Numbered from the stretch's first letter, positions 34,217 through 43,917 are shown. The stretch: DNA of 64,000 nt from an uncultured Flavobacterium sp. (GCF_963422545.1 NZ_OY730234.1:52145-116144); one strand, 5' to 3'. A program made the numbers and translations. The notes: generated from the sequence alone by a model not told the origin.

Positions 34217-35440
34217 ATGAATTTACTACTTCAAACAACTCAACATAACTTAAAAGGACAAATTGCAGTAACAGGATCAAAAAGCGAAACAAATCGTTTA
34301 TTGTTGTTAAAAGCTTTATTTCCGAATATTACATTAGCAAACACATCAAATTCTGATGATAGCGAAGTAATGCAAAAAGCCTTAATAGGAAATGATGAAA
34401 TCGTAGACATTCATCATGCAGGAACAGCAATGCGTTTTTTAACTGCCTATTTTGCAGTAAATGAAGGTCGCGAAGTAGTGATGACAGGTTCTGGCAGAAT
34501 GCAGGAGCGTCCGATAAAGATTTTGGTAGAAGCCCTAGGACAATTGGGAGTTGAGATCTCTTATGAAAAAGAAGAAGGTTATCCGCCAATCAGAATCAAA
34601 GGGAAAAAAGTTACGGCTTCAAAAGTAACTTTGGCGGCGAATGTAAGCAGTCAATATATTTCGGCACTTTTATTAGTAGCTTCAAAATTAGAAAACGGTT
34701 TAGAGTTGACTTTAGAAGGAGAAATTACTTCGATTCCGTATATCAAAATGACTTTGGCTTTGCTAAACGATTTAGACATTCAAACCAGTTTTGAAGGAAA
34801 TGTAATTAAAGTATATCCAAAAGCTGAGGTAGTATCAAAAGAAATGGTGGTAGAATCTGATTGGAGTTCAGCATCTTATTTTTTTAGTTTAGTAGCTTTG
34901 GCAGATACAGCTTCAATAACTTTGAGCAGTTACAAAGAAAATAGTTTGCAAGGAGATTCTGAATTAGTATCACTTTACGAGAAATTAGGAGTTAAAACTA
35001 CTTTTCAAGACAATAAAATGACCTTGGTAAAACAAGAGAATTTTAAATTTGAAACAGTAAATTTTGAACTAAACAATACTCCTGATATTGCCCAAACGAT
35101 TGTTGTAACATGTTTAGGTTTAGGAATTGGCTGTCATTTAACAGGACTTCATACTTTAAAAATAAAAGAAACGGACAGACTTGAGGCACTTCGAATTGAA
35201 TTGACAAAATTAGGAGCTAATATTTCTGTGACTAATGATAGTTTGACTCTGACAGCTTCAGAAAATATCAATCATAATGTAAAGATTGCCACATACAATG
35301 ATCATCGTATGGCAATGGCATTTGCACCTTTAGCATTAAAAGTACCAATTATTATTGAATATGCTGAGGTAGTTTCTAAATCATATCCTGATTTTTGGAA
35401 TGATTTGAAAGCACTAGATTTCCAGATTTCAGAATTGTAG
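34217..35440 (+). CDS. aroA: 3-phosphoshikimate 1-carboxyvinyltransferase (EPSP synthase)
   Basis: A 407-residue enzyme of the shikimate pathway that adds PEP to shikimate 3-phosphate. Seen are the substrate segment TGSKSETNRLLLLKAL, HHAGTAMRFLTAYFAV with the loop that also binds glyphosate (GTAMRF), GSGRMQERPI, and the C-terminal KETDRLEALR and YNDHRMAMAFAPLAL. The length is slightly short of the common 425-430 residues but no motif is missing. It follows a 130-base gap of ATTCATAATTCATAAT-type repeat, and its terminator is nested inside a family A hairpin. Confidence 0.94.
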   Translation: MNLLLQTTQHNLKGQIAVTGSKSETNRLLLLKALFPNITLANTSNSDDSEVMQKALIGNDEIVDIHHAGTAMRFLTAYFAVNEGREVVMTGSGRMQERPIKILVEALGQLGVEISYEKEEGYPPIRIKGKKVTASKVTLAANVSSQYISALLLVASKLENGLELTLEGEITSIPYIKMTLALLNDLDIQTSFEGNVIKVYPKAEVVSKEMVVESDWSSASYFFSLVALADTASITLSSYKENSLQGDSELVSLYEKLGVKTTFQDNKMTLVKQENFKFETVNFELNNTPDIAQTIVVTCLGLGIGCHLTGLHTLKIKETDRLEALRIELTKLGANISVTNDSLTLTASENINHNVKIATYNDHRMAMAFAPLALKVPIIIEYAEVVSKSYPDFWNDLKALDFQISEL

Positions 35441-35444
35441 TTTT

Positions 35445-35611
35445 AAACCATATAAGTAATATAAGTTCATTTAAATAAAATGAGCAGAATTTGATAGCCC
35501 CTAGTTTTAACTAGGGGTTTTTTGTATTTAGATTTTGGCTTTAGCCAAATAAAAAACGCTGTCAATTTTTTAAAGAACCCCAATTAAATGAACTTATATT
35601 GCTTATATGGT
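35445..35611. repeat. Hairpin repeat family A, split copy with inner terminator
   Basis: Outer arms at 35445-35472 and 35584-35611 pair over about 28 bases with a U-G at the variable centre (GTAAT opposite ATTGC). Between them lies a separate hairpin CCCCTAG / CTAGGGG (35498-35517) followed by Ts, which serves as the aroA terminator. Confidence 0.85.
35498..35523 (+). terminator. aroA terminator
   Basis: CCCCTAG (35498-35504) pairs with CTAGGGG (35511-35517) and six Ts follow. Confidence 0.8.
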
Positions 35612-35681
35612 AAAAAAACTTTTTTTGATGTTCTTGAAACTCCACTAAATCAACGACTTTTGAAAATAAACATCAAAACAC

Positions 35682-35713
35682 TTGACAACGCCTATCTCAC
35701 AGTCGTATATTTG
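35682..35713 (+). promoter_or_regulatory. queA promoter
   Basis: TTG at 35682-35684 and TATATTTG at 35706-35713 fit the -33/-7 pattern with 21 bases between. The resulting 5' UTR of about 60 bases carries a small hairpin AATCAGG / CCTGATT (35726-35751). Confidence 0.7.
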
Positions 35714-35779
35714 CACACGATTAAAAATCAGGTGTTCAAATAATCCTGATTGAAAATCTATAACTCATAACTTTCTCAA

Positions 35780-36829
35780 ATGAAATTATCACATTTTCAA
35801 TTTAATTTACCGAAAGAACTTTTAGCGGAATTTCCAGCAGAGAACAGAGACGAATCTCGTTTAATGGTAATCGATCGTCAAAAACAAACTATAGAGCACA
35901 AAATGTTCAAAGATGTTATCAACTATTTTGATGACGGTGACGTTTTAATTCTTAATAACACAAAAGTTTTTCCGGCTCGTTTGTACGGAAACAAGGAAAA
36001 AACAGGAGCAAGAATTGAAGTTTTCTTATTAAGAGAATTAAATTCAGAGCAACGTCTTTGGGACGTTTTAGTTGATCCGGCTCGTAAAATCAGAATTGGT
36101 AATAAACTTTATTTTGGTGACGACGATTCATTAGTTGCTGAGGTAATTGACAACACAACTTCTCGTGGTAGAACTTTACGTTTTTTATATGACGGTTCAT
36201 ACGAAGAATTCAGAAACAAATTGACAGAACTTGGAGAAACTCCAATTCCTAAATACATCAACAGAGAGGTTACTCCGGAAGATGCTGAAAGATACCAAAC
36301 TATTTATGCAAAAGAAGAAGGAGCTGTAGCGGCGCCAACTGCTGGTTTACACTTCTCAAAACATCTTTTGAAAAAATTAGAAATCAAAGGAGTTAATTTT
36401 GCCGAAGTTACACTTCACGTTGGTTTAGGAACATTTAACCCAGTTGAGGTAGAAGATTTATCAAAACACAAAATGGATTCTGAAGAATTGATTATCAATC
36501 AGGAAGCTTGTGATATTGTAAATACTGCAAAAGCAAACAGAAAACGTATTTGCGCTGTTGGAACAACTTCTATGCGTGCAATTGAAAGTTCAGTTTCGTC
36601 TCAAAATACTTTAAATCCTTATGAAGGATGGACAAATAAATTTATTTTTCCTCCTCACGATTTTAGTATTGCAAACTGTATGATTACAAATTTCCACACA
36701 CCAAAATCAACATTATTAATGATGATTTCTGCTTTCTGTGGACATGATTTGATGAAAAGAGCTTACGAAGAAGCAATCAAAGAAGGATACAAATTCTATT
36801 CTTACGGAGATGCGATGTTAATTCTATAA
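35780..36829 (+). CDS. queA: S-adenosylmethionine:tRNA ribosyltransferase-isomerase
   Basis: A 349-residue enzyme that transfers the ribose part of SAM to 7-aminomethyl-7-deazaguanine in tRNA, forming epoxyqueuosine. Family landmarks are intact: the start MKLSHFQFNLPKELLAEFPA, RDESRLMVID, ILNNTKVFPARLYG, the substrate region AAPTAGLHFS, VTLHVGLGTFNPV, and the C-terminal NFHTPKSTLLMMISAF and YSYGDAMLI. The length is standard. QueE of the same pathway lies 23 kb downstream. Confidence 0.96.
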   Translation: MKLSHFQFNLPKELLAEFPAENRDESRLMVIDRQKQTIEHKMFKDVINYFDDGDVLILNNTKVFPARLYGNKEKTGARIEVFLLRELNSEQRLWDVLVDPARKIRIGNKLYFGDDDSLVAEVIDNTTSRGRTLRFLYDGSYEEFRNKLTELGETPIPKYINREVTPEDAERYQTIYAKEEGAVAAPTAGLHFSKHLLKKLEIKGVNFAEVTLHVGLGTFNPVEVEDLSKHKMDSEELIINQEACDIVNTAKANRKRICAVGTTSMRAIESSVSSQNTLNPYEGWTNKFIFPPHDFSIANCMITNFHTPKSTLLMMISAFCGHDLMKRAYEEAIKEGYKFYSYGDAMLIL

Positions 36830-36848
36830 TTTGAATTTATTCAGATAC

Positions 36849-36882
36849 AAACCCGACAGATTTTTAAAATCTGTCGGGTTTT
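36849..36882 (+). terminator. queA terminator, copy 3 of the CCCGACAG repeat
   Basis: A near-perfect stem ACCCGACAGATTTT / AAAATCTGTCGGGT is followed by Ts, 20 bases past the queA stop. Confidence 0.8.
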
Positions 36883-36967
36883 CTATTTATAATGGTTGGG
36901 TTTGTTTCAGGTTTGAGGTTCCGATGGAAACCTGAAACTTGAAACCTGAAACAAAAAAAAACAATAA

Positions 36968-36990
36968 TAGAATTTTTTGTTATTTTTACG
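36968..36990 (+). promoter_or_regulatory. Shared kynU/kmo upstream element, kynU copy
   Basis: This 23-base stretch (TAGAATTTTTT, then GTTATTTTTACG) matches 20 of 23 bases of the stretch at 50221-50243 before kmo. The TATTTTTA core is a likely variant -7 box. Confidence 0.45.
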
Positions 36991-37006
36991 CTTCAAAACA
37001 AGAACG

Positions 37007-38284
37007 ATGACTTTTCAAAATACACGCGAATTCGCACGAGAGCTTGATTCGCAAGACACATTAAATCACTATCAGGATCAATTTATTTTTCCGAAAGTAA
37101 ATGATAAACGAGTAATTTATTTCACAGGTAATTCTTTAGGACTACAGCCAAAACGTACCAAAGCTTACATTGATGAAGTAATGAACGATTGGGCAGATCT
37201 TGCTGTCGAAGGACATTTTTATGCCAATAAACCCTGGTGGGATTATCAGGAGAGATTTGCTGAGCCATTAAGTAAAATAGTTGGTGCTTTACCATCAGAA
37301 GTTACAGTAATGAATACTTTGACTGTGAATCTTCATTTATTGATGGTTTCTTTTTATCAGCCAAAAGGGAAACGTTATAAAATTATCTGCGAAGAAAAAG
37401 CATTTCCATCTGATCAATATATGTTTCAGAGTCAGGTTCATTTTCATGGTTATAAAACAGAAGATGCCATTGTAGAAATCAAACGCAGAGAAGGAGAACA
37501 TAATATTCGCCTTGAAGATGTTTTGGCAAAAATTGAAGAAGTTGGTGATGAATTGGCTTTAGTTCTAATTGGAGGTGTAAACTATTATACAGGACAAGTT
37601 TTTGATATCAAAACTATTACAGCTGCAGGTCAAAAAGCTGGTGCAAAAGTAGGCTGGGATTTGGCACACGCTGCAGGAAATATCAAACTACAACTTCACG
37701 ATTGGAATGTAGATTTTGCGGCCTGGTGCAGTTACAAATACATGAATTCAGGACCGGGGAATGCTTCCGGTTGTTTCGTTCACGAAAAACACCACAATAA
37801 TCCTGACTTGCCAAGATTTGCAGGTTGGTGGGGACACAATAAAGAACGCCGTTTTAAAATGGAACCTAATTTTGATCCGGTTCATGGAGCAGATGGTTGG
37901 CAAATTAGTAATTTACCCGTACTTTCTTTAGCACCATATTTAGCTTCAGTAGAAATGTTTGCAGAAGTTGGCATGGATGCTTTAATCACTAAAAGAGACA
38001 AAATTACTGCATACCTGGAGTTTATTCTACATGAAATAGATAAAGAAGTAAAAGGTAATTTCGAAATTATTACGCCATCAAACCTTGACGAAAGAGCTTC
38101 TCAATTATCTGTGTTTTTACATGGAGAAGGAAGAAGTTTATTTGATTATTTAATGAAAAATGGCGTAATTACAGATTGGCGTGAACCTAATGTAATTCGT
38201 TTGGCGCCAGTTCCGTTATATTGTTCTTATGAGGATATGTATGATTTTGGACAAATTCTTAAAAAAGGAATTTTAGGTAAGTAA
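37007..38284 (+). CDS. kynU: Kynureninase
   Basis: A 425-residue PLP enzyme that cleaves kynurenine or 3-hydroxykynurenine to (3-hydroxy)anthranilate and alanine. The PLP lysine is in WCSYKYMNSGPG, the cofactor Asp in VGWDLAHAAGN, and the substrate region in GWWGHNKERRFKM. The ATG at 37007 is chosen over a TTG 30 bases upstream because the extra codons would overlap the presumed promoter. With Kmo (50.3 kb) it belongs to NAD synthesis from tryptophan. Confidence 0.95.
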   Translation: MTFQNTREFARELDSQDTLNHYQDQFIFPKVNDKRVIYFTGNSLGLQPKRTKAYIDEVMNDWADLAVEGHFYANKPWWDYQERFAEPLSKIVGALPSEVTVMNTLTVNLHLLMVSFYQPKGKRYKIICEEKAFPSDQYMFQSQVHFHGYKTEDAIVEIKRREGEHNIRLEDVLAKIEEVGDELALVLIGGVNYYTGQVFDIKTITAAGQKAGAKVGWDLAHAAGNIKLQLHDWNVDFAAWCSYKYMNSGPGNASGCFVHEKHHNNPDLPRFAGWWGHNKERRFKMEPNFDPVHGADGWQISNLPVLSLAPYLASVEMFAEVGMDALITKRDKITAYLEFILHEIDKEVKGNFEIITPSNLDERASQLSVFLHGEGRSLFDYLMKNGVITDWREPNVIRLAPVPLYCSYEDMYDFGQILKKGILGK

Positions 38285-38754
38285 AAGTAAATGCGAATTA
38301 TTCTAGCAATCCCGATAGCTATTGGGAACAAAGTTTTATTTAGCCACAGATTATAAAGATTAGAATGATTTTTTTCTCATTTTATGTTATTTTGACGCAG
38401 GAGAAATCTCCACAAGTAACTCGCAACGAAAGTCCAATCTTTGTAGAGCTTCTCGTGAAGATTTCTCCTGTGTCGAAATGATAAATATTATGTTTAATTC
38501 TAAGTTTTAATAAAAAACTTTGCGTCTTTGCGAGATTTTTTTTGTGAACTTGCTTAAAAATAATCTGCGTAAAAAAATATTAAAGGCAATAAAAAAATCC
38601 GTTTTAAATCCGCGTTTTGCTTTAGCAATCCGTTTTATCCGCGTTCAATTCATTATAATCTTTAAATTCTGTAACCATTTGGTTAAATCATGTAACTCAA
38701 ACGAGATAAAGAGACCGTACTTTGTAGTGTAATAATTATTTAAAACTACAAATC
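38285..38754. repeat. Repeat-filled intergenic region
   Basis: It holds a CCCGATAGCTATTGGGA palindrome (about 38312-38328) and a 16-bp inverted repeat GACGCAGGAGAAATCT (38394-38409) paired with 38459-38474. A TTTGCGTCTTTGCGAGATT unit lies at 38520-38538, and an AATCCG/CCGCG repeat continues to about 38650. The open frame across 38520-38732 is made of these repeats and is not a gene. Confidence 0.7.
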
Positions 38755-39195
38755 ATGAAAGCCTTATATATATTTATTGCCGCGTTGTTTATTGTTTCTT
38801 GTCAAAATCAAGGAAAAGCAGATATTAATAAAGCGAAACAAGCTAGTATTGATTCGATGAAAGTTGAAATTAATAGACAAAGAGTTATTGATTCAATGAG
38901 AACGGAAATGGCAAAGCTAAGAGAGGAGAAAAGTATGGAATCTCAAAAAGTCGTAGTAGTACATCAACCAGCTAATGAAACTGCAACAACTACTAAAACA
39001 ACAACAGCCAAAAAGAAAGGTTGGAGTTCAGCTGCTAAAGGAGCCGTAATTGGTGCCGGAGTTGGAGCTGTAACAGGAGCTGTTGTAAGCAAGAAAAAAG
39101 GTGAAGGAGCCATAATTGGTGGTTTAGCAGGAGCCGGAGTTGGTGCCGGAACAGGTGCAATTATTGACGATAGCAAGAAGAAGAAAAAAGAATAG
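38755..39195 (+). CDS. Glycine-zipper lipoprotein
   Basis: A 146-residue exported lipoprotein, with lipobox FIVSC (lipidated Cys16). A charged helix (residues 25-65, IDSMKVEINRQRVIDSMRTE) is followed by a Thr/Lys linker and a glycine-zipper region (KGAVIGAGVGAVTGAVVSKK, GEGAIIGGLAGAGVGAGTGA) of the YMGG-like type, then a lysine tail. Glycine zippers pack in or on membranes, so the protein probably links to the outer membrane or to others of its kind. Exact role unknown. Confidence 0.85.
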   Translation: MKALYIFIAALFIVSCQNQGKADINKAKQASIDSMKVEINRQRVIDSMRTEMAKLREEKSMESQKVVVVHQPANETATTTKTTTAKKKGWSSAAKGAVIGAGVGAVTGAVVSKKKGEGAIIGGLAGAGVGAGTGAIIDDSKKKKKE

Positions 39196-39217
39196 ACATT
39201 TAAGTCTGTAATTATAA

Positions 39218-39250
39218 GACCCCGACTCAGAATTCTGAATCGGGGTTTCT
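39218..39250. terminator. Bidirectional terminator
   Basis: ACCCCGA pairs with TCGGGGT around an inner TCAGAATTCTGA palindrome. It lies between the convergent lipoprotein and 603-residue genes. Confidence 0.75.
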
Positions 39251-39253
39251 GTT

Positions 39254-41065
39254 TTATGCTAATTCTAAAGTTGGAATCTTAATTTGAGTTAATTCTAATT
39301 TATAAAAATCAAAGTCTTTTTTAATCTTATTTAAGTCTTCTTTAAAATAAGAAGTTGGCGAAAGTAAAGTTTGATAATATTCGATTCCTTCCAGAATATT
39401 CGTTTTAAATGTGTTCCATTTTTTGAGTTGCGCATTGGTGATTTCTCCTGAAATAGAATTGATCTCATTTCTGAAATAATCAATGTACATTTTCAATTCT
39501 TTTACAAAAATATTTGGTCGATTATCGGTTCTTAGAATTGATTTATTTCCATAAATATGCCCCAACATATCAGATAAAGAAACTTCTTGATCAAAATAAG
39601 CCATATTTGGCCCAGGACAGATTACAACACCTTGTGCTTGGCCTTTTATTTTAATATCATTTTCTAAATACGCAGCATTTGCCAAACCTACGCATAGACA
39701 TGATTTTTCAGTAATAGCAAATTTTGCTTTTTGAAAAGATTCAGAAGAAAGTGTATCTCTTTTACTTTCCAATTCTTCAAGTTTAAGATTTTGAAATTTT
39801 TTCGAGGCTGTACAAATTCCTTCAGGATCGTATTCTTTACTTAAAGCGAGGAATTTTTTCGGACAAGAACTTCCGGCTTTATTTTGCTCAATTCTTTTTT
39901 GTTTTAAAATTTCATTCGTAGTTCCTCTCAAAGTATTAAACGGAACTCCCAAAGGTGAGATGTGACTTAAATATAAATCTTTTTCCTTGGCATTCATTAA
40001 TAATTCACGTGTTGCTTTATCTACAGAAGTTGCTTCAGGAACTAATAAAAATGGAGATCCCCAACCTACAGAATCTACTTTGTATTCTTCTAACAAAAAA
40101 TCATGCTCTTCAGCAGTTCCCACACCGCCTTGAACAGTAATTTTAAGTGGCAAAGGATTTTCGGGTGCAGAAATTTGTTTTTGTTGTAATACTTTTGTCA
40201 TCAACTCATGTGCAGATTGAATAAGCTGATCCTTTTTTTGTTTAAATTCTTCTAAGATCGGGCCTAATAAAAGTCCGTCAGTAGCAAAAGCGTGTCCGCC
40301 ACAATTTAGTCCCGATTCGATTCGATATTCAGAAACCCAAAGTCCTTTTTTAGCCAAAAAGTTTCCCTGAATCATGGCAGATCTAAAATCACTTACTTTT
40401 AATGTGATTTTCTTTTTAAGTTCATTATTTGAATTCGGAAAGAAATCTGAAAAATTTTCAAAATAGCTATACAATCTCGGATTCATTCCTGCTGAAAGTA
40501 CAACAGAAGATTCCAGATTACTATTGGCAAAACCTCTTAAAGCGGCATGAGCATCATTAAATTCAATAGGAAGCTGTTCGTCTTTGTCAAAATTATCTTT
40601 ATCCAGTTTTGTCATGATATTTACATCAATTAAACCCGGAGTAAGATGTGATTCGATATAACTTTGGATATTTTCTTTGAAGGAAATCCCATCTTCGAGC
40701 AAATTCTGAAAACCTTTTTTGATGTCTGAAGTATTGGGTAACATCGCAATATAGTTCTCTACAGCAGTTTTGCTCTCTATTAATTCAGTTTTAAAATTAT
40801 CAAATTTTTCTTTAACAATTTTATCTACTAAATTAAGATATGAAGTAATTCTTTGCGCTCTATAGTCATGAAATTTCTGACTTATCTCTTCATACGGAAA
40901 ATTAAACTTTGTACTATAAAAATTACGCATCTTTTCAATTAAATCATCATCAGCGATAGAGACAACAGATGAAATACCGTATTGTGCCACTCTAATTGGG
41001 CTGTCAATTGTATATGCGAGTCCCATTACAGGAATATGAAAAGTATGCAAAGGCTTTTTTGTCAT
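39254..41065 (-). CDS. Orphan 603-residue protein with TIM-barrel-like segments
   Basis: I do not recognise a named family. The start (FHIPVMGLAYTIDSPIRVAQ, then YGISSVVSI) and the middle (KITVQGGVGTAEEHDFLLEE, then DSVGWGSPFLLVPEATS) resemble the first and last strands of flavin-dependent TIM barrels such as nitronate monooxygenase or the glutamate synthase core. About 200 helical residues are inserted between them. C-terminal cysteines occur in SSCPKKF, EGICTAS and KSCLCVGLAN, possibly a metal or iron-sulfur site. There is no signal peptide, so it is cytosolic. It has its own terminator and no operon partner. Confidence 0.8.
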   Translation of the reverse strand: MTKKPLHTFHIPVMGLAYTIDSPIRVAQYGISSVVSIADDDLIEKMRNFYSTKFNFPYEEISQKFHDYRAQRITSYLNLVDKIVKEKFDNFKTELIESKTAVENYIAMLPNTSDIKKGFQNLLEDGISFKENIQSYIESHLTPGLIDVNIMTKLDKDNFDKDEQLPIEFNDAHAALRGFANSNLESSVVLSAGMNPRLYSYFENFSDFFPNSNNELKKKITLKVSDFRSAMIQGNFLAKKGLWVSEYRIESGLNCGGHAFATDGLLLGPILEEFKQKKDQLIQSAHELMTKVLQQKQISAPENPLPLKITVQGGVGTAEEHDFLLEEYKVDSVGWGSPFLLVPEATSVDKATRELLMNAKEKDLYLSHISPLGVPFNTLRGTTNEILKQKRIEQNKAGSSCPKKFLALSKEYDPEGICTASKKFQNLKLEELESKRDTLSSESFQKAKFAITEKSCLCVGLANAAYLENDIKIKGQAQGVVICPGPNMAYFDQEVSLSDMLGHIYGNKSILRTDNRPNIFVKELKMYIDYFRNEINSISGEITNAQLKKWNTFKTNILEGIEYYQTLLSPTSYFKEDLNKIKKDFDFYKLELTQIKIPTLELA

Positions 41066-41387
41066 TTGTTTTTAAATTAAAATAGAAGCAAATGTTAGAA
41101 AAAGAATTTGCAAAAAACCTGATAATTGTCAGGTTTATAAAGGATTGAAAATTATAGAAGGAAAAAGGTTACCCCGAACTTTACTCTCAGTAATTAAGAC
41201 CAATATTGACTAAAATCATAAAAAAGAGAAATTAAATTACACTAATTGCTGTTTTTTATAGATAGACATTTATAGTATTGATTTTAAATACATAAATTTA
41301 GACTTTTAAAGCGGTGTTTCTTAGAAGATTTTAACTTTAAGTTGCATCACATTACGTAATTATTTACCATTATACTTTTTTATAAAT
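41066..41387. other. Divergent intergenic region
   Basis: This region separates the starts of the 603-residue gene (minus) and the penicillin acylase gene (plus). It holds a small hairpin AAACCTGA / TCAGGTTT (41115-41136) and otherwise AT-rich sequence without a clear TAnnTTTG box. Confidence 0.5.
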
Positions 41388-43778
41388 ATGAGAAAAATTA
41401 AAAAAATACTGCTGGTTTTATTTGTATTGATTGTTGTTCTTGGAGTAGGTTTATGTGCTTACATTTTTCATTTGAAGCCTAAATATGAAGGAGAAGTTCA
41501 ATTGAAAAATCTTCAGAAAGAGACCACTGTTTATTTTGATGATTTTGGAGTTCCTCATATTTATGCCGATTCTGAAAAGGATGCGATGACGGCTTTGGGT
41601 TATGTTCATGCGCAGGAAAGATTATGGCAAATGGAATTACTTCGCAGAATTGCACCCGGAAAATTGTCTGAAATCTTTGGATCTGTTGCGCTTAAAAATG
41701 ATAAGTTTTTCTCCGGAATTGGTATCGAAGAGGCTTCGGAGAAAGCTATTGCCAAATTAGACAAAAACAGTCAGAGTTATAAAATGACAATGGCGTATAT
41801 TGACGGAATTAATCAATATATGGATGAAGGTGTTACGCCGGTTGAGTTTACTTTGGTTGGAGTAAAAAAGCAAAAGTTTACGATAAAAGATGTTTATAAT
41901 ATTTTCGGATACATGTCTTTTAGTTTTGCAATGGCTCAAAAAACAGATCCTTTACTGACTTTTGTTCGTACTAAATATGGTGCTGAATATTTGAAAGATT
42001 TGGGTATTGAAGGAGAATTTAATACTACGAGAATTAAGATTTCAAAAGAGAATATGGACGAATACACTACGATTTCAAAATCTGTAGCGGCATTACTGGA
42101 TAATTCTCCAATTCCTCCATTTGTGGGAAGTAACAGTTGGGTAGCCGGACCTCATAAAACAAAAAGCGGAAAGGTGATTTTTGCGAATGATCCTCATATT
42201 GGTTTTTCGCAACCGGCAACTTGGTACGAAGCGCATTTGATTACGCCGGATTTTGAGTTATACGGTTGTTATTTGGCGGGAACTCCATATCCGTTATTGG
42301 CTCACAATCGTGATTATGCTTATGGCTTGACCATGTTTGAAAATGATGATATTGATTTTTATCAGGAAAAGAATAAAGCGGGAGATCCAAATCAATATCA
42401 AACACCAACTGGTTTTGCAACTTATGAGACCAGAACAAAGACGATAAAAGTAAAAGATACTTCGGACGTGGTTTTGACTGTTAAATCGAGTCGACACGGA
42501 CCAATTATGAACGATGTATTAGATCGTTTAGGCAAGAAAAATCCAATTGCAATGTCCTGGACTTATACGGAACAGCCAATCCAGATTTTAGATGCGGTTT
42601 ACGGACTTTCGCACGCTAAAAGTAAAGACGATTTTAGAAAAGCAGTTCAATTAGTTGCAGCTCCGGGATTGAATGTAATGTATGGTGATGCTAAAGGAAA
42701 TGTAGCGTGGTGGGCAACAGGAACACTTTATAAACATGATAAAGGAGTGAATACGTTTCTTATTTTGGACGGCGCAAGCGGTAAAGATGATATTAAAGAA
42801 TATCTGGATTTTTCAAAAAATCCATCATCCGAAAATCCAAAATGGGGTTATGTGTATTCAGCAAATAATCAGCCGGAAGCAATTGACGGATTTTTGTATC
42901 CGGGATATTATTTGCCCGAAGATCGTGCAAAAAGAATTTCCGGCTTAATGGATGCAAAATCAGATTGGGATAAAGAAGCGATTAGCAAAATGATTTTTGA
43001 TAATACTTCACCAATTGCGCCAGGTGTGGTAAAGACTTTAATTTCGAATGTAAATAACAATTCACTTTCGTCAAAAGAAAAAGAAGCTATTGATGTTTTA
43101 AAATCATGGAAAGGAACCAATAATCTGGAAGATGTCGGACCAACGATTTACAACAAATGGATTTATTTGTATCTGAAAAATACTTTTGAAGACGAAATGG
43201 GTGCTGATAATTTTACTTTATTTCTGGATACTTCTTTAGGAAAACAAATTATTGCGAGACAAATTGAAAATGAAAACTCTGTTTGGTGGGACAATATTAA
43301 AACTAAAAATGTAAAAGAAACCAGAAGCGAAATTGTTTCGAAATCATTTCATGAAGCTGTTGCGGCACTTCAGACACAATTAGGAAATCAAGTTGCCAAT
43401 TGGAATTGGGGGAAAGTGCATACAGTAGAACACGAACATCCGTTAGGAAAAGTGGCGGCATTGCGCAAACTTTTTAATGTTGGACCATATGCAGGTCCGG
43501 GATCAAATGAAGTAATAAACAATCAGTTTTTTGGATTTAATATGGAAGGGAAATATCATACAAAAGGCGGACCTTCGACCAGACGAATTGTCGATTTCTC
43601 AGATATCGAAAACAGCTGGAGTATTTTACCAACCGGACAATCCGGAAATCCGTTTAGTAAACATTACGATGATCAGGCAGAAATGTATAATGCAGGGAAG
43701 TTCAGAAAAATGAAATTGAATAAAGAGGAGATTATAAAAACATCAACGAAATTGGTTTTTAAACCGGTGAAGGAATAG
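41388..43778 (+). CDS. Penicillin acylase family protein (S45)
   Basis: A 796-residue N-terminal nucleophile hydrolase. A membrane or signal helix is at residues 6-27. The proenzyme is expected to cut itself before Ser248 in VGSNSWVAGP, giving an alpha chain and a beta chain with Ser at its N-terminus; the Asn of the oxyanion hole and the FANDPHIG motif are present. Family members cleave amide bonds in beta-lactams, acyl-homoserine lactones or other N-acyl compounds, and the true substrate here is unknown. It is monocistronic. Confidence 0.93.
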   Translation: MRKIKKILLVLFVLIVVLGVGLCAYIFHLKPKYEGEVQLKNLQKETTVYFDDFGVPHIYADSEKDAMTALGYVHAQERLWQMELLRRIAPGKLSEIFGSVALKNDKFFSGIGIEEASEKAIAKLDKNSQSYKMTMAYIDGINQYMDEGVTPVEFTLVGVKKQKFTIKDVYNIFGYMSFSFAMAQKTDPLLTFVRTKYGAEYLKDLGIEGEFNTTRIKISKENMDEYTTISKSVAALLDNSPIPPFVGSNSWVAGPHKTKSGKVIFANDPHIGFSQPATWYEAHLITPDFELYGCYLAGTPYPLLAHNRDYAYGLTMFENDDIDFYQEKNKAGDPNQYQTPTGFATYETRTKTIKVKDTSDVVLTVKSSRHGPIMNDVLDRLGKKNPIAMSWTYTEQPIQILDAVYGLSHAKSKDDFRKAVQLVAAPGLNVMYGDAKGNVAWWATGTLYKHDKGVNTFLILDGASGKDDIKEYLDFSKNPSSENPKWGYVYSANNQPEAIDGFLYPGYYLPEDRAKRISGLMDAKSDWDKEAISKMIFDNTSPIAPGVVKTLISNVNNNSLSSKEKEAIDVLKSWKGTNNLEDVGPTIYNKWIYLYLKNTFEDEMGADNFTLFLDTSLGKQIIARQIENENSVWWDNIKTKNVKETRSEIVSKSFHEAVAALQTQLGNQVANWNWGKVHTVEHEHPLGKVAALRKLFNVGPYAGPGSNEVINNQFFGFNMEGKYHTKGGPSTRRIVDFSDIENSWSILPTGQSGNPFSKHYDDQAEMYNAGKFRKMKLNKEEIIKTSTKLVFKPVKE

Positions 43779-43783
43779 TTTTT

Positions 43784-43917
43784 TTAGTTTCAGGTTTTCT
43801 GAAGTTTCAAGTTTCAGGTTCTCGAGATCTTTGTCAAAGTTTAAAACTTTGACAAAGATTTGAATACTTAGAACTTTAGTAACTTAGAATCTTAGCAACT
43901 CAGAACCTCAGAACCTT
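43784..43917. repeat. Three repeat types after the penicillin acylase gene
   Basis: A TTTCAGGTTTTCTGAAGTTT-type repeat comes first. A near-perfect palindrome ATCTTTGTCAAAGTTT / AAAACTTTGACAAAGAT follows at 43827-43859. A family C unit (43867-43917) reaches to the stop of the next minus-strand gene. Confidence 0.7.

Noticed and set aside
35719..35779. Possible preQ1 riboswitch in the 5' UTR of queA
   Set aside because: A small AATCAGG/CCTGATT hairpin is present, but the preQ1-binding loop and A-rich tail of known classes are not recognisable; queE has no room for one (17 bases).
36977..37006. TTG start for kynureninase
   Set aside because: The extra ten codons would overlap the promoter-like element shared with kmo. 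The ATG at 37007 begins where the family usually starts.
38520..38732. 70-residue open frame upstream of the glycine-zipper lipoprotein gene
   Set aside because: It is built from dispersed repeat text (TTTGCGTCTTTGCGAG, AATCCG/CCGCG units), lacks codon character and resembles no family.
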